Source of the DNA: an uncultured Neptuniibacter sp.
GTDB lineage: Bacteria; Pseudomonadota; Gammaproteobacteria; Pseudomonadales; Balneatricaceae
Assembly: GCF_947498015.1 (NCBI RefSeq)
Contig: NZ_CANMIR010000011.1
Coordinates: forward strand, 54,758-118,757
Direction: 5' to 3'
DNA: 64,000 nt
Under the pieces are notes generated by a model, which saw only the letters and a program-made list of their open reading frames with translations, did not search any database and was not told the origin of the DNA. How positions within the stretch are numbered: position 1 is the stretch's first letter; each line of letters opens with the position of its first letter. Made by a program: the position numbers and the translations under genes. This document shows, piece after piece, positions 1-11,032 of the stretch.

Positions 1-125
1 TCCCCCTTAACCTCTTTGAGTTCTTCAACCAGTGCAAACAACATATCCAGCCCTGCCACTACCAGCAGAACTACCAGAAAACCACCCAGCACATGTCGTG
101 CTATATAGATATCGAGTAACTTCAT
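1..125 (-). CDS. lptG: LptG, LPS export permease, N-terminal fragment
   Basis: The first 41 codons of a protein run off the left edge of the window. The start is an ATG overlapping the lptF stop (ATGA arrangement). Visible sequence begins MKLLDIYIARHVLGG and continues into a hydrophobic segment, as in YjgQ/LptG. LptG pairs with LptF as the membrane part of the LptBFG ABC transporter that extracts lipopolysaccharide from the inner membrane. The identity rests on this short sequence and on the fixed lptF-lptG order. Confidence 0.85.
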   Translation of the reverse strand, partial: MKLLDIYIARHVLGGFLVVLLVVAGLDMLFALVEELKEVKG

Positions 126-1243
126 GAGGCTTTTTTCTTCCAGGGCTTAGGTATTGAAGGCATCGGTATCTGGTTGTACAGACGGTTCCAGAATCGGCCA
201 AACAGGATCATATTGACCGCCAGTACAACAAACAGAATATGAACCATCCAGATTGCAACAGGGGCAAGGTCACCCTCTCCCACCCGGCTTGTCATATTAC
301 TCAGTACAGTAATGTAGGTCAGATAGATCAAGATCGAAGGCACCAATCGAGCAAAGCGTCCCTGACGGGGATTCACCCGGCTCAGCGGTACCGCCAACAA
401 TGTCACCACCAATGCCAGCACCGGAAGAGAGAGCCGCCAGTTCAACTGAGCCCGAGAGGAAGCGTCATCAGAAGCCCACAACACAGAGGTAGGCAGCGCC
501 TCGACTTTATCGTAACGGATCTCATGGTTTTTCCGCTTAATCTCCGCACCGTAGCGTTCAAAGCCCAGTTCAATATAGTCAGCCTGTCCGGGCACTCCCT
601 CATACCTGTAACCATCCTGCAGCACCAGAAAGCGCTGATCTCGCTGTGCGTCCGTCAGGGTGGTTCCGGTTTGCGCCATCGTTATCTGCAGGCGTTTATT
701 GCTGTTATTACGGTCAGCCATAAAGATCATGCCAAGCTCACCATTCTCTCCGACTGAATCGGTATAGGTCACTCTTGCACTGCTCTTCTGCTTCTGAAAG
801 CGCCCGGGTACGAGGCTTTCCAGCTCACTGCGATTCTCCTGCTGATCAAAGATCTGATTGGTTTGCGCTGCACCATAAGGCGACACCCAGATTGAAAGGA
901 TGCCGACAACAAACGCCACCACTAACGCAGGTCCCATCGAATAGGCGACCAGGCGTTTCTGGCTCATACCGCAGGCTTCCAATACCGTCATCTCACTCTC
1001 CAGATAGAGACGGCCATAGCCCAACAGGAATCCCAGAAACAGCCCCAGAGGCAGAATCAGCTCAAGAAAACCTGGGAGTCGATACCCCATAATGGAAAAT
1101 AAAACACTGGGATCTAACTCCCCGACCGCCGCTTTAGACAGATACCTAACAAAGCGGCCACTCATGATGATGATCAGCAAAACCGCACTGACGGCCAGCA
1201 TGCTGAGAAGTACTTCGCGAGCTAAATAACGAAAAACGATCAC
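122..1243 (-). CDS. lptF: LptF, LPS export ABC transporter permease
   Basis: A 373-residue YjgP/YjgQ-family permease, close to the family's usual length of about 365. It has N-terminal membrane segments near residues 12-32, 50-75 and 100-120, then a large periplasmic beta-jellyroll region, then three C-terminal membrane segments near 270-350. With LptG and the ATPase LptB it drives lipopolysaccharide from the inner membrane onto the LptC/LptA bridge. It is the first gene of an lptFG operon and overlaps lptG by 4 bp. It is divergent from pepA across 172 bp, the usual gammaproteobacterial arrangement. Confidence 0.95.
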   Translation of the reverse strand: MIVFRYLAREVLLSMLAVSAVLLIIIMSGRFVRYLSKAAVGELDPSVLFSIMGYRLPGFLELILPLGLFLGFLLGYGRLYLESEMTVLEACGMSQKRLVAYSMGPALVVAFVVGILSIWVSPYGAAQTNQIFDQQENRSELESLVPGRFQKQKSSARVTYTDSVGENGELGMIFMADRNNSNKRLQITMAQTGTTLTDAQRDQRFLVLQDGYRYEGVPGQADYIELGFERYGAEIKRKNHEIRYDKVEALPTSVLWASDDASSRAQLNWRLSLPVLALVVTLLAVPLSRVNPRQGRFARLVPSILIYLTYITVLSNMTSRVGEGDLAPVAIWMVHILFVVLAVNMILFGRFWNRLYNQIPMPSIPKPWKKKAS

Positions 1244-1415
1244 TCTAAGTCCTTGCGAAAACTGTTACCAACCTAAAAATGGTTTATATTATTGGCCTTT
1301 GCAGCGGATCAGATTAGCAAAGCCCGATATCCTTGATAAAAAGTATCGGCATTATCCTTTAATCCGCCATCTTTGTCTCGTTTAGGCGGCAGTAAGCCGT
1401 GAGTTTGGAGTCAGC

Positions 1416-2912
1416 ATGGATTTTGAAATTGTAAGCGGTGATATCGCATCACTTGAAACCGAATGTTTAATCATTGCTATTGAAGCAGAAAACACGCTCT
1501 CCCCGGCTGCGAAAGCCGCCGACGATGCCAGCTCCGGCTATATTAGCGAGATTCTGAGTGGCGGCGATATCAGCGGTAAAACCGCACAGACTCTGCTGCT
1601 GCATAAAGTACCAGGTCTCAGCGCCAAACGTATTCTGTTACTCGGCGTGGGCAAAGAGGAGGAGCGAAACAACCGCAACTTCCGAAAATTGATCAAAGCC
1701 GCAATGGGCGTTGTCAAAAGCACCGGCGTCAGCAGCGCAACCTTTGCACTGAACGCTGTACTGACTGATGACAGCGATCAGTATCGCCAGCTGCGTCATC
1801 TGGTTGAGTGGTCTGGCAGTGAGCTCTACAGCTACGATGAAACCAAGAGCAAAAAAGCCGACCCACTAAAACTGGATCAGATCGCCATTCTGGTGGATGA
1901 CAACGATGCAGATCTGGCTGAAACAGCCCTGCTTGACGGGACTGCAATCGTTAACGGAACCAGTATTGCTCGTGATCTCGGCAACCTGCCGGGTAATATC
2001 TGTACGCCAACCTATCTGGCAGATCAGGCGCTGGAACTGGATGATGAGTTTGATGATCTGACCGCAACCATCGTAGATGAAGAGGAGATGACTGAGTTAG
2101 GTATGCACTGCCTGCTTTCAGTGGGCCACGGCAGTGAACAGCCCTCCAAGCTGATTGTGATGGAGTATAAAGGCGGTGAAGAGGGTGAAAAACCGCACGT
2201 ATTGGTCGGTAAAGGGATCACCTTTGATACCGGCGGTATCTCCCTGAAACCCGGCGCGGGCATGGACGAGATGAAATTCGACATGTGCGGTGCTGCCAGC
2301 GTATTTGGTGCAATGACCGCGATCTGTGAGATGGCGCTACCGATCAATGTAGTGGGTATTGTCGCTGCAGCGGAGAATATGCCGAGTGGCCACGCAACCA
2401 AACCGGGCGACATCGTAACAACCATGTCCGGTCAGACCGTTGAGATTCTGAACACTGATGCTGAGGGCCGTCTGGTACTCTGCGATGCTCTCACCTACGC
2501 AGGCAGATTTGAACCCGCCTCTGTAGTGGATATCGCTACCCTGACCGGTGCCTGCATTATTGCACTGGGTCACCATGCAACCGGCGTTCTTGCCAACAAT
2601 GATGATCTGGCAGCTGAACTGCTGCAGGCGGGTGAACAAGCGGCCGATAAAGGTTGGCAACTACCGCTTTGGGATGAGTTCCAGGAGCAGCTGGATTCCA
2701 ACTTTGCGGATATCGCCAACATCGGTGGGCGCCCTGCGGGCACTATCACTGCTGCTTGCTTCCTCTCCCGCTTTACCAAAGAGTACCGTTGGGCTCATCT
2801 GGATATTGCTGGCGTTGCCTGGAACAGTGGCGGCAAGGATAAAGGTGCAACAGGCCGTTGCGTACCGCTTCTGACCCAATACCTGCTCAATCAGGCAGCG
2901 GAAGAGGAATAA
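1416..2912 (+). CDS. pepA: PepA, leucyl aminopeptidase (M17)
   Basis: A 498-residue cytosolic manganese/zinc aminopeptidase that removes N-terminal residues from peptides. In E. coli it also acts as a DNA-binding architectural protein. The M17 signature NTDAEGRL is at residues 346-353. The metal and catalytic residues expected from E. coli PepA are all in place: K266, D271, K278, D289, D348, E350 and R352. The N-terminal domain is present and the length matches the family (503 in E. coli). holC follows after 19 bp, so the two are likely cotranscribed, as in many gammaproteobacteria. Confidence 0.97.
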   Translation: MDFEIVSGDIASLETECLIIAIEAENTLSPAAKAADDASSGYISEILSGGDISGKTAQTLLLHKVPGLSAKRILLLGVGKEEERNNRNFRKLIKAAMGVVKSTGVSSATFALNAVLTDDSDQYRQLRHLVEWSGSELYSYDETKSKKADPLKLDQIAILVDDNDADLAETALLDGTAIVNGTSIARDLGNLPGNICTPTYLADQALELDDEFDDLTATIVDEEEMTELGMHCLLSVGHGSEQPSKLIVMEYKGGEEGEKPHVLVGKGITFDTGGISLKPGAGMDEMKFDMCGAASVFGAMTAICEMALPINVVGIVAAAENMPSGHATKPGDIVTTMSGQTVEILNTDAEGRLVLCDALTYAGRFEPASVVDIATLTGACIIALGHHATGVLANNDDLAAELLQAGEQAADKGWQLPLWDEFQEQLDSNFADIANIGGRPAGTITAACFLSRFTKEYRWAHLDIAGVAWNSGGKDKGATGRCVPLLTQYLLNQAAEEE

Positions 2913-2931
2913 TCCAGTCGGATTAACCACT

Positions 2932-3366
2932 ATGACCAGTAAAGCTGATTTCTATGTGTTGCCCTCCAGCGATCCCGATGCCCGGGGTCGCTTTCTCTGC
3001 CGTCTGGTAGAGAAGATCCGTGCATTAGGCCACACCATCTACATTCAGGCACCGGATGAAGCGGAAGCCAACCATATTGATCAGCTACTCTGGGAGTTCC
3101 GCCCGGATGCTTTTATCCCGCACAGCTTACTGAGCGAGCAACTCAACAGCGGTATCGAGATCGGCTGGGCTGAACAGCGTCCAAGCCATCGGGATGTTTT
3201 TATCAATCTGCACTTGGAGATACCTGAAGATGCGCTGCAGTTTGATCGCATTCTGGAAGTAGTGGTGCAGAGCGAGGATATTCTGACCGCGACACGCGCG
3301 AACTATAAGCGTTATCAAGCGAATAATATTCCGATCGATATGCATGATATGCGCAAGAGGGCCTGA
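2932..3366 (+). CDS. holC: HolC, DNA polymerase III chi subunit
   Basis: A 144-residue protein (147 in E. coli) starting with the typical MTSKADFYVLPSSD segment. It contains the hydrophobic/charged pattern of the chi fold, including a DQLLWEFRPDAFIPH stretch. Chi links the clamp loader, through psi, to single-stranded-DNA-binding protein on the lagging strand. It sits 19 bp after pepA, and the pepA-holC-valS order is conserved in this class. Here the order is interrupted by REP-like repeats and an oppositely oriented dioxygenase-family gene before valS. Confidence 0.93.
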   Translation: MTSKADFYVLPSSDPDARGRFLCRLVEKIRALGHTIYIQAPDEAEANHIDQLLWEFRPDAFIPHSLLSEQLNSGIEIGWAEQRPSHRDVFINLHLEIPEDALQFDRILEVVVQSEDILTATRANYKRYQANNIPIDMHDMRKRA

Positions 3367-3390
3367 CGAGGCTTGATCCTCCTTATTCAT

Positions 3391-3535
3391 TTCGCGGTGG
3401 GAGACCGCTCCCACTCACAGCGCCTTTTTGTAGGAGCAGTCTCCCACCGCGAATTCCCATAGCGAGTCCTAGGAACGATCCCCCACTGCGAAACCTCACA
3501 ACGTTTTTGTAGGAGCGGTGTCCCACCGCGAATTC
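3391..3535. repeat. Cluster of four REP-like palindromic elements
   Basis: Four copies of a short GC-rich module fill the gap between holC and the next gene. They lie at about 3391-3413 (inverted), 3430-3455, 3469-3494 (degenerate) and 3509-3535. The module reads GTAGGAGCGGT followed by CTCCCACCGCGA, with an internal dyad GGAG..CTCC. The mixed orientation and the GTAGGAGC head resemble bacterial REP elements mobilised by RAYT (TnpA-REP) transposases. No such transposase is in the window. The inverted first pair could fold into a long hairpin and end transcripts from both flanking, convergent genes. Confidence 0.85.
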
Positions 3536-4640
3536 ACGCAACCACGGTCCATTTACCTCCTGTTTTTTTATGCGCCCGGGTCTCCTCAATCAAAAACTTC
3601 AGCCAGCGGATATAAGGTGTTCCGCCAGTCCCCTGCGGATCGTTGCAGCGGCGGGCGATATATTTGATCGCCCAGTGGTAATGCACCTCTCGGAAACAAG
3701 CCATCAGCTCTAATACCGCATCAAACTTTTCTGAGTGTGCCAGCGGTTTCAGGTCAGGCATCGCCCGCACCTGCTCCAGAAGCATTCGATGATCCGCTGG
3801 CATATAGCGGCGCATATCGTAAAGGTGGCGCGTTAGCTTGTTATCCTGATGCGGAATCTTCATGAGTTCGGTGAGGAGCGGCATGATCGAGCTTTGCGCG
3901 CCTGTTTCTCCCCGAAAACTGATCGGCTCAATGTTTACCCCTTCATACACGACCTCCCTGAACTGACCGATATAGGGGCGAAATTTGGAGAAGTAGAGCT
4001 CATCTGACATCTTTTCAGGGATACGCTGCAGTACCTGAATAATCTGCGTTAATGCTGCTGCGATCTCATCCAGTGCCGTATCAATTTGAGCAGGCCCGAC
4101 CTCCCCATTCAGTGAGACAACCGCTTTAAGGATATCGGCCGCCAACGCTTCTATCTCAACATGAACAAGAATAAACCAGCGCTCATCGTAGAGATGGACA
4201 AAGTTCTGGATAGTATCGATATTCCCTAACGCAACCGGTTTACGGATATTGAACCGGCGCCAGTTATACAGCGCATAGCCGTCATAGCTCAGGATCGGCG
4301 GACGCTCCAGTAAATTTGAAATTTTTACTAAAGGCCGCGCCAGATTCGCAGGCAGTGAGTGGCAGGCGGGTTGCCCAATCTGATTGATATACCCTGAGGC
4401 GATAAACCCCAGCCTCAGGTAGTACAGACAGGCTTGAGGCCAGAGATCGTCCGGGATATTGACATAGGACCAGTCTGGCACAAAGACACGCCGCAGATAG
4501 TCCCGCGCATCTTTTTCCAATAGCAGGCTGGGTAACATCCGCCCAACCTCATCCAGTACCTCATATCGTTCCCCCAAAACGATCTCGGTAGCGGGATCTT
4601 CGCAAGGTAAAAAACCACGCGTGGCATAACACTGTTTCAT
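3534..4640 (-). CDS. Indoleamine 2,3-dioxygenase-family haem protein
   Basis: A 368-residue protein with the IDO signatures: a LERPPILSYDGYALYNWRR segment near residue 115, a GETGAQSS motif around 240, DMRRYMPADHR, the haem-binding helix with H320 in VHYHWAIKYI, and GTGGT at 336-340. In human IDO1 the corresponding His is the proximal haem ligand. The family opens the indole ring of tryptophan to N-formylkynurenine, but some bacterial members have uncertain substrates. No kynurenine-pathway gene is adjacent, so substrate and role are open. The ATG follows a GAGGGCG ribosome site. The 3' end lies inside the REP cluster. Confidence 0.85.
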   Translation of the reverse strand: MKQCYATRGFLPCEDPATEIVLGERYEVLDEVGRMLPSLLLEKDARDYLRRVFVPDWSYVNIPDDLWPQACLYYLRLGFIASGYINQIGQPACHSLPANLARPLVKISNLLERPPILSYDGYALYNWRRFNIRKPVALGNIDTIQNFVHLYDERWFILVHVEIEALAADILKAVVSLNGEVGPAQIDTALDEIAAALTQIIQVLQRIPEKMSDELYFSKFRPYIGQFREVVYEGVNIEPISFRGETGAQSSIMPLLTELMKIPHQDNKLTRHLYDMRRYMPADHRMLLEQVRAMPDLKPLAHSEKFDAVLELMACFREVHYHWAIKYIARRCNDPQGTGGTPYIRWLKFLIEETRAHKKTGGKWTVVA

Positions 4641-4837
4641 GTTTCGCCCTCCGCTTAATCGTAGATACCTTAAGTATAGGAGTAACTACACCTAAACAGG
4701 CTGTATGATTGCGAAGACACATGACTAACATGCAAATAAGCTCCTCTGCGTTTGGCTTTTCCAAACGACTGACAAATCAACGCTTGAGCCCCCTGAAAGG
4801 CACAGCCGTTCTCGTAGCGTAGCGTACGTATACACTG

Positions 4838-4843
4838 TATAAT
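4838..4843 (+). promoter_or_regulatory. Candidate -10 box for valS
   Basis: A perfect TATAAT stands 77 bp before the valS ATG, within the 279-bp gap after the divergent dioxygenase gene. No convincing -35 hexamer lies 16-18 bp upstream. The preceding stretch is a short CGTAGCGTA repeat. Its position also argues that the upstream in-frame ATG at 4842 lies in the promoter and is not the valS start. Confidence 0.45.
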
Positions 4844-4919
4844 GCCGGGTTTATTCGCGCCGTCCCAAACTGACCGGACGGCCCTAAATTCGACAGTTTT
4901 TCAGAAGAATCAGAGCGCA

Positions 4920-7775
<2,856 letters not shown>

Positions 7776-7816
7776 GGCTTCGACTTTCAACAGCCAAAAA
7801 AGCGATTTAGTCATAA

Positions 7817-7845
7817 AAAGCCCAGATCTCGGTCTGGGTTTTTTT
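7817..7845 (+). terminator. Rho-independent terminator after valS
   Basis: The stem CCCAGA/TCTGGG with a 6-base loop (7821-7838) is preceded by AAAAG and followed by seven T. It follows valS by about 45 bp and may also serve the convergent cyclase gene through its upstream A run. Confidence 0.9.
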
Positions 7846-7862
7846 CTGTCTGGCGCTACCTG

Positions 7863-9812
7863 TTATTCGGTGAGATCAAACTCAAACACACGGTAAGAAT
7901 TTTTACCGGCCTTCTTAGCGGCATACATCGCTTCATCTGCCTGAGAGATTAACTCATCCGCCTCGACATCCTCATCCTGAGGGTAGATTGCCACCCCGAT
8001 ACTGACAGAAACCTGTATCAGATCCCCATCAATCTCAACGGGTTGTGAGGTCACATCCAAAAGGCGTGAGAGGATCTGTTCACCATCCCCCTCTACCGAA
8101 AAGTCATGTAGCGTCGCAATGAACTCATCCCCGCCAATTCGGGCCAGCGTATCCTCCTGACGCATCGTTTCACGCATCCTCATGGCAAGACTCGACAGAA
8201 GCTTATCTCCTGTTGCATGGCCGTAGGTATCGTTGACCGCTTTAAAACCATCCAGATCAAGAAAGACCACACCCAGTTTTTTCGTATAACGTTTCGCCAG
8301 CGCCATCTCCTGCTGCAGACGCTGATAAAACAGAATACGGTTGGGTAACCCGGTGATCACATCAAAATGGGCGATCTGCTCCAACCTGTGCTGATACTCT
8401 TTCTGCAACGTGATGTTTGAGAAGAGCCCAACGTAGCCCTCAAGCGCACCCGTTGTATCATGCACCGCGCCAATGGTTAGCTGGACCGCATATTTGGTTC
8501 CGCTCTTGTGACGATTCCAAACCTCTCCCTGCCACTCACCGCGCGACTGTAGTGCGCTCCACATCTCAGTATAAAACTCGGGACTCTGCGAGTTGGATTT
8601 CAACATCCGGGTATTTTTACCGATAATCTCTGCACGGGAATAGCCGGTCATCTGCTCAAATGCAGTATTTACATCGAGAATCGTCCCCTGCCTGTCTGTG
8701 AGCGAGATCCCCTCCCGCGTGTTGGCAAAAACGCTCGCAGCCCGCCGTAGGTTCTCTGCATTTCGGGATAACTGAATGTTACGGCGATACAGCAACAGCG
8801 AAAGAAACACGATCACACTAATACAGATCGATAAAAGCACAACCGCTAACTGATGCTTTTCCAGAATATCAGCCAGGGTAAATTCAGGTAGCTGATCATA
8901 GGGGGGAACACGCAGAGCACGGGCTAAATTCTCCACCGACAGATAATCCTTCGGTGGATCAAAACCGCCAATTCTGGCGGCCTGAGCAGCGGGGTGGTAC
9001 ATATCCAATGCCAGTAGAGCAGAGGCGACCTGACGGATCTCTCTATCCTGCAACCGGGGCAGCGCCAATAACGGCCATTCGGGATAAAGATCAGTAGAGA
9101 GTGCGAACGGAAACGTATCGACCGCTTTAGGGCTGAGTACCTTTACCTGACTGGCTGTAAGCTGTCCTGCTTTGACCATCGCCTCAAGCACACCACTACG
9201 GATAAAACCAACATCGGCTTTACCCTCAACCACCGCAGTAACCACCTTATTATGTTTTTTTAGAAATTCGATATTGCCGCTGAGTTCAACACCCTGCTGC
9301 ATAGCTTCATAAACCTGCGCCTGATACCCCCCTAATGAGCGCGGATCTGCGGCTACCACATGCTTATCAACCAGATCATCCAGCCCATCGATCTGGGCAT
9401 TATCCGCACGGGCGATGATCACCCCACCAAAGGAACTCACAGGTACACTATTACGCAGCACAACCTGCGTCAGCATCGCACCGCTCAGATTATGATGGAT
9501 CCGGAGTTTAATAAAATGGCTGGGGTTGGTAAGCAGCAGATCGATACGCTGATTGGCAATCGCCTCCTCAACCTGATCCCCCTCATATGAGAGTGGTAAT
9601 AAGCGCACATCACGACCGGAAAGGGACTCACTCAGATAGTTTGCTAAGGGTTGATAGCGCTCAATCATCTGCTCTTTAGGCAGGTACGCCAGAATACCCA
9701 GCGTAAGCGGCTCAGCAGCCTGAACAACTTGCACAACCAGCAACAAACACGCGGCCAAAACCAACCTAACAGACCGACCAATAGCAGACATTCTCAGAAA
9801 CAGATTAAGCAT
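7863..9812 (-). CDS. Diguanylate cyclase with PhnD-like periplasmic sensor and PAS domain
   Basis: This is a membrane-bound c-di-GMP-synthesising protein. From the first candidate codon (TTG at 9821) it would be 652 residues. The first ATG, at 9812, gives 649 and is preferred. In the 652 numbering: signal segment about 12-36, phosphonate/phosphate-type periplasmic binding domain about 37-310, one membrane helix 325-345, PAS about 360-475, GGDEF about 490-645. The catalytic GGDEF is at 563-567 and an inhibitory-site RxxD (RQED) lies five residues before it. No EAL domain is present, so it is predicted to make c-di-GMP. The ligand of the PhnD-like domain is unknown. It lies between valS and a remnant of a valS 3' end. 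Confidence 0.9.
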   Translation of the reverse strand: MLNLFLRMSAIGRSVRLVLAACLLLVVQVVQAAEPLTLGILAYLPKEQMIERYQPLANYLSESLSGRDVRLLPLSYEGDQVEEAIANQRIDLLLTNPSHFIKLRIHHNLSGAMLTQVVLRNSVPVSSFGGVIIARADNAQIDGLDDLVDKHVVAADPRSLGGYQAQVYEAMQQGVELSGNIEFLKKHNKVVTAVVEGKADVGFIRSGVLEAMVKAGQLTASQVKVLSPKAVDTFPFALSTDLYPEWPLLALPRLQDREIRQVASALLALDMYHPAAQAARIGGFDPPKDYLSVENLARALRVPPYDQLPEFTLADILEKHQLAVVLLSICISVIVFLSLLLYRRNIQLSRNAENLRRAASVFANTREGISLTDRQGTILDVNTAFEQMTGYSRAEIIGKNTRMLKSNSQSPEFYTEMWSALQSRGEWQGEVWNRHKSGTKYAVQLTIGAVHDTTGALEGYVGLFSNITLQKEYQHRLEQIAHFDVITGLPNRILFYQRLQQEMALAKRYTKKLGVVFLDLDGFKAVNDTYGHATGDKLLSSLAMRMRETMRQEDTLARIGGDEFIATLHDFSVEGDGEQILSRLLDVTSQPVEIDGDLIQVSVSIGVAIYPQDEDVEADELISQADEAMYAAKKAGKNSYRVFEFDLTE

Positions 9813-9950
9813 ACAACGCAATGATTCAGACTACAGACATGACAATTAATGAAGTATAACTCAAAAATAGCACCACCCTTCAGCCTGAGATCAAGCAATT
9901 ACGGGGTTATTGCGTAGTAAAGTGAAAAATTTTCTTGGTTGGGATTGGGT

Positions 9951-10028
9951 AGGCTCATCGACAAAAATGCTGAACTGGCACGCTTGCAGAAAGCTCAGCA
10001 GAAACTACAAAAACGCTGTTACAGCTGA
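9951..10028 (+). pseudogene. Remnant of a valS 3' end
   Basis: On the same strand as valS, this stretch reads [20 protein letters not shown], then a few unrelated codons and TGA. It matches the ValS C-terminal coiled coil [19 protein letters not shown], encoded at about 7563-7620. The DNA match is strong but not identical, and extends over roughly 60 bp. It has no start codon or ribosome site of its own. It lies 2391 bp downstream of the intact copy, on the far side of the cyclase gene. Confidence 0.75.
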
Positions 10029-10229
10029 AACTACTTTGAAATCACTATAGTCAAATAAAAAATCTCCTTCACAATCCTTAAATATCTCACCAACAGGATC
10101 ATTTCAAAATTCGTTACTTGATGACATATAAATCCCCCTCATACTCATAAAAAGGTTAGAGATATCTTATTATCTAACCGACCCACCAACCTCATCAATC
10201 TTAACTTCTTCAATATTATAATTTTGATA
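10029..10229. other. AT-rich intergenic stretch
   Basis: The whole gap between the cyclase and the next gene is about 400 bp, of which only the valS remnant is recognisable. The remaining stretch is AT-rich, with no credible ORF, tRNA or clear terminator. Confidence 0.5.
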
Positions 10230-10898
10230 TTAAGGTAAAACTTTGTCCTTATATTTCCCAGGAATTTTAGACGAAGCACTAATAACTAATCCATCATTTT
10301 CAATCTTTGATTGTTTTTCAATATCTAAGGCGATCTCATAATTAACCGACCTTCGATACAAAAAACTGGCCAACACCAGAGAACCAATAACCAAAGATAG
10401 TTGTACCCAGAGCAATTTGGGGTCATAAAAAACTATCATCGTAATTGTTTGGATAGCACAAACAAACAGCACTAAAAGTGGGTACCACTTATCTACACAA
10501 TACCCAATTTTTCTACTTCTGCCTTTAGGTACCTGTATACATTTATCAAACTCTAAAAAGTTACTAGCTCTGCGGAGCTGATTAATTGTTAAGTCACCTT
10601 CACTTTTTTCGAGAAGTTCAGCGTAAATTTGGCGCGTATACCTATCACCAGGAATCCCGGTAACATTCATAAAGAGAGTACGATTCATATCTTCAACCAA
10701 TACGAACCTGACTTCATCTGATAGATTTTCAATTTCTAGGGCAGTCTTGATATGGGAGACTTTTCGCTCTTTCTGCTTCCATGCAAATTCTGAGAGATTT
10801 CTCAGAACAGCAAATAGTCCAAAAACAAATGCTAAAGCTAGAACTTGCCAGCTGCTTTCGCCAAAGAAAGCACTCAGTATTGCAGGCCAACTAGTCAT
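10230..10898 (-). CDS. Hypothetical membrane protein, low GC
   Basis: A 222-residue protein of no family I recognise. It has a membrane segment near residues 15-34, a cytosolic charged region, and two further membrane segments near 137-157 and 163-183, then a charged tail. The ATG at 10898 is preferred because a TAGGA ribosome site lies 7 bp before it; an in-frame GTG lies two codons upstream. Its base composition is clearly more AT-rich than its neighbours, and it lies just past the valS remnant. Together these suggest acquired DNA. Confidence 0.65.
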   Translation of the reverse strand: MTSWPAILSAFFGESSWQVLALAFVFGLFAVLRNLSEFAWKQKERKVSHIKTALEIENLSDEVRFVLVEDMNRTLFMNVTGIPGDRYTRQIYAELLEKSEGDLTINQLRRASNFLEFDKCIQVPKGRSRKIGYCVDKWYPLLVLFVCAIQTITMIVFYDPKLLWVQLSLVIGSLVLASFLYRRSVNYEIALDIEKQSKIENDGLVISASSKIPGKYKDKVLP

Positions 10899-11032
10899 GA
10901 CCACATCCTAAGCATGAGCCCCAAAACCGAGCGGCTGAGGTTTTAAGATGTTCCGCACTCCTCACTAATGGAGTGTTTAGCCATTCACGGCTAATTAAAA
11001 TACCCTTCACGTCAATTCCCTTTGCATCAGTT

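Noticed and set aside
239..757. A 172-codon forward-strand ORF opposite lptF
   Set aside because: lptF is certain; the forward frame is a shadow.
3391..3535. Possible CRISPR array
   Set aside because: Spacing and orientation are irregular, repeats are palindromic and degenerate, and no cas genes are present; REP-like elements fit better.
4842..4919. N-terminal extension of valS from the upstream ATG
   Set aside because: The ATG overlaps the -10 box, the residues are not ValS-like, and starting at 4920 gives the exact family length.
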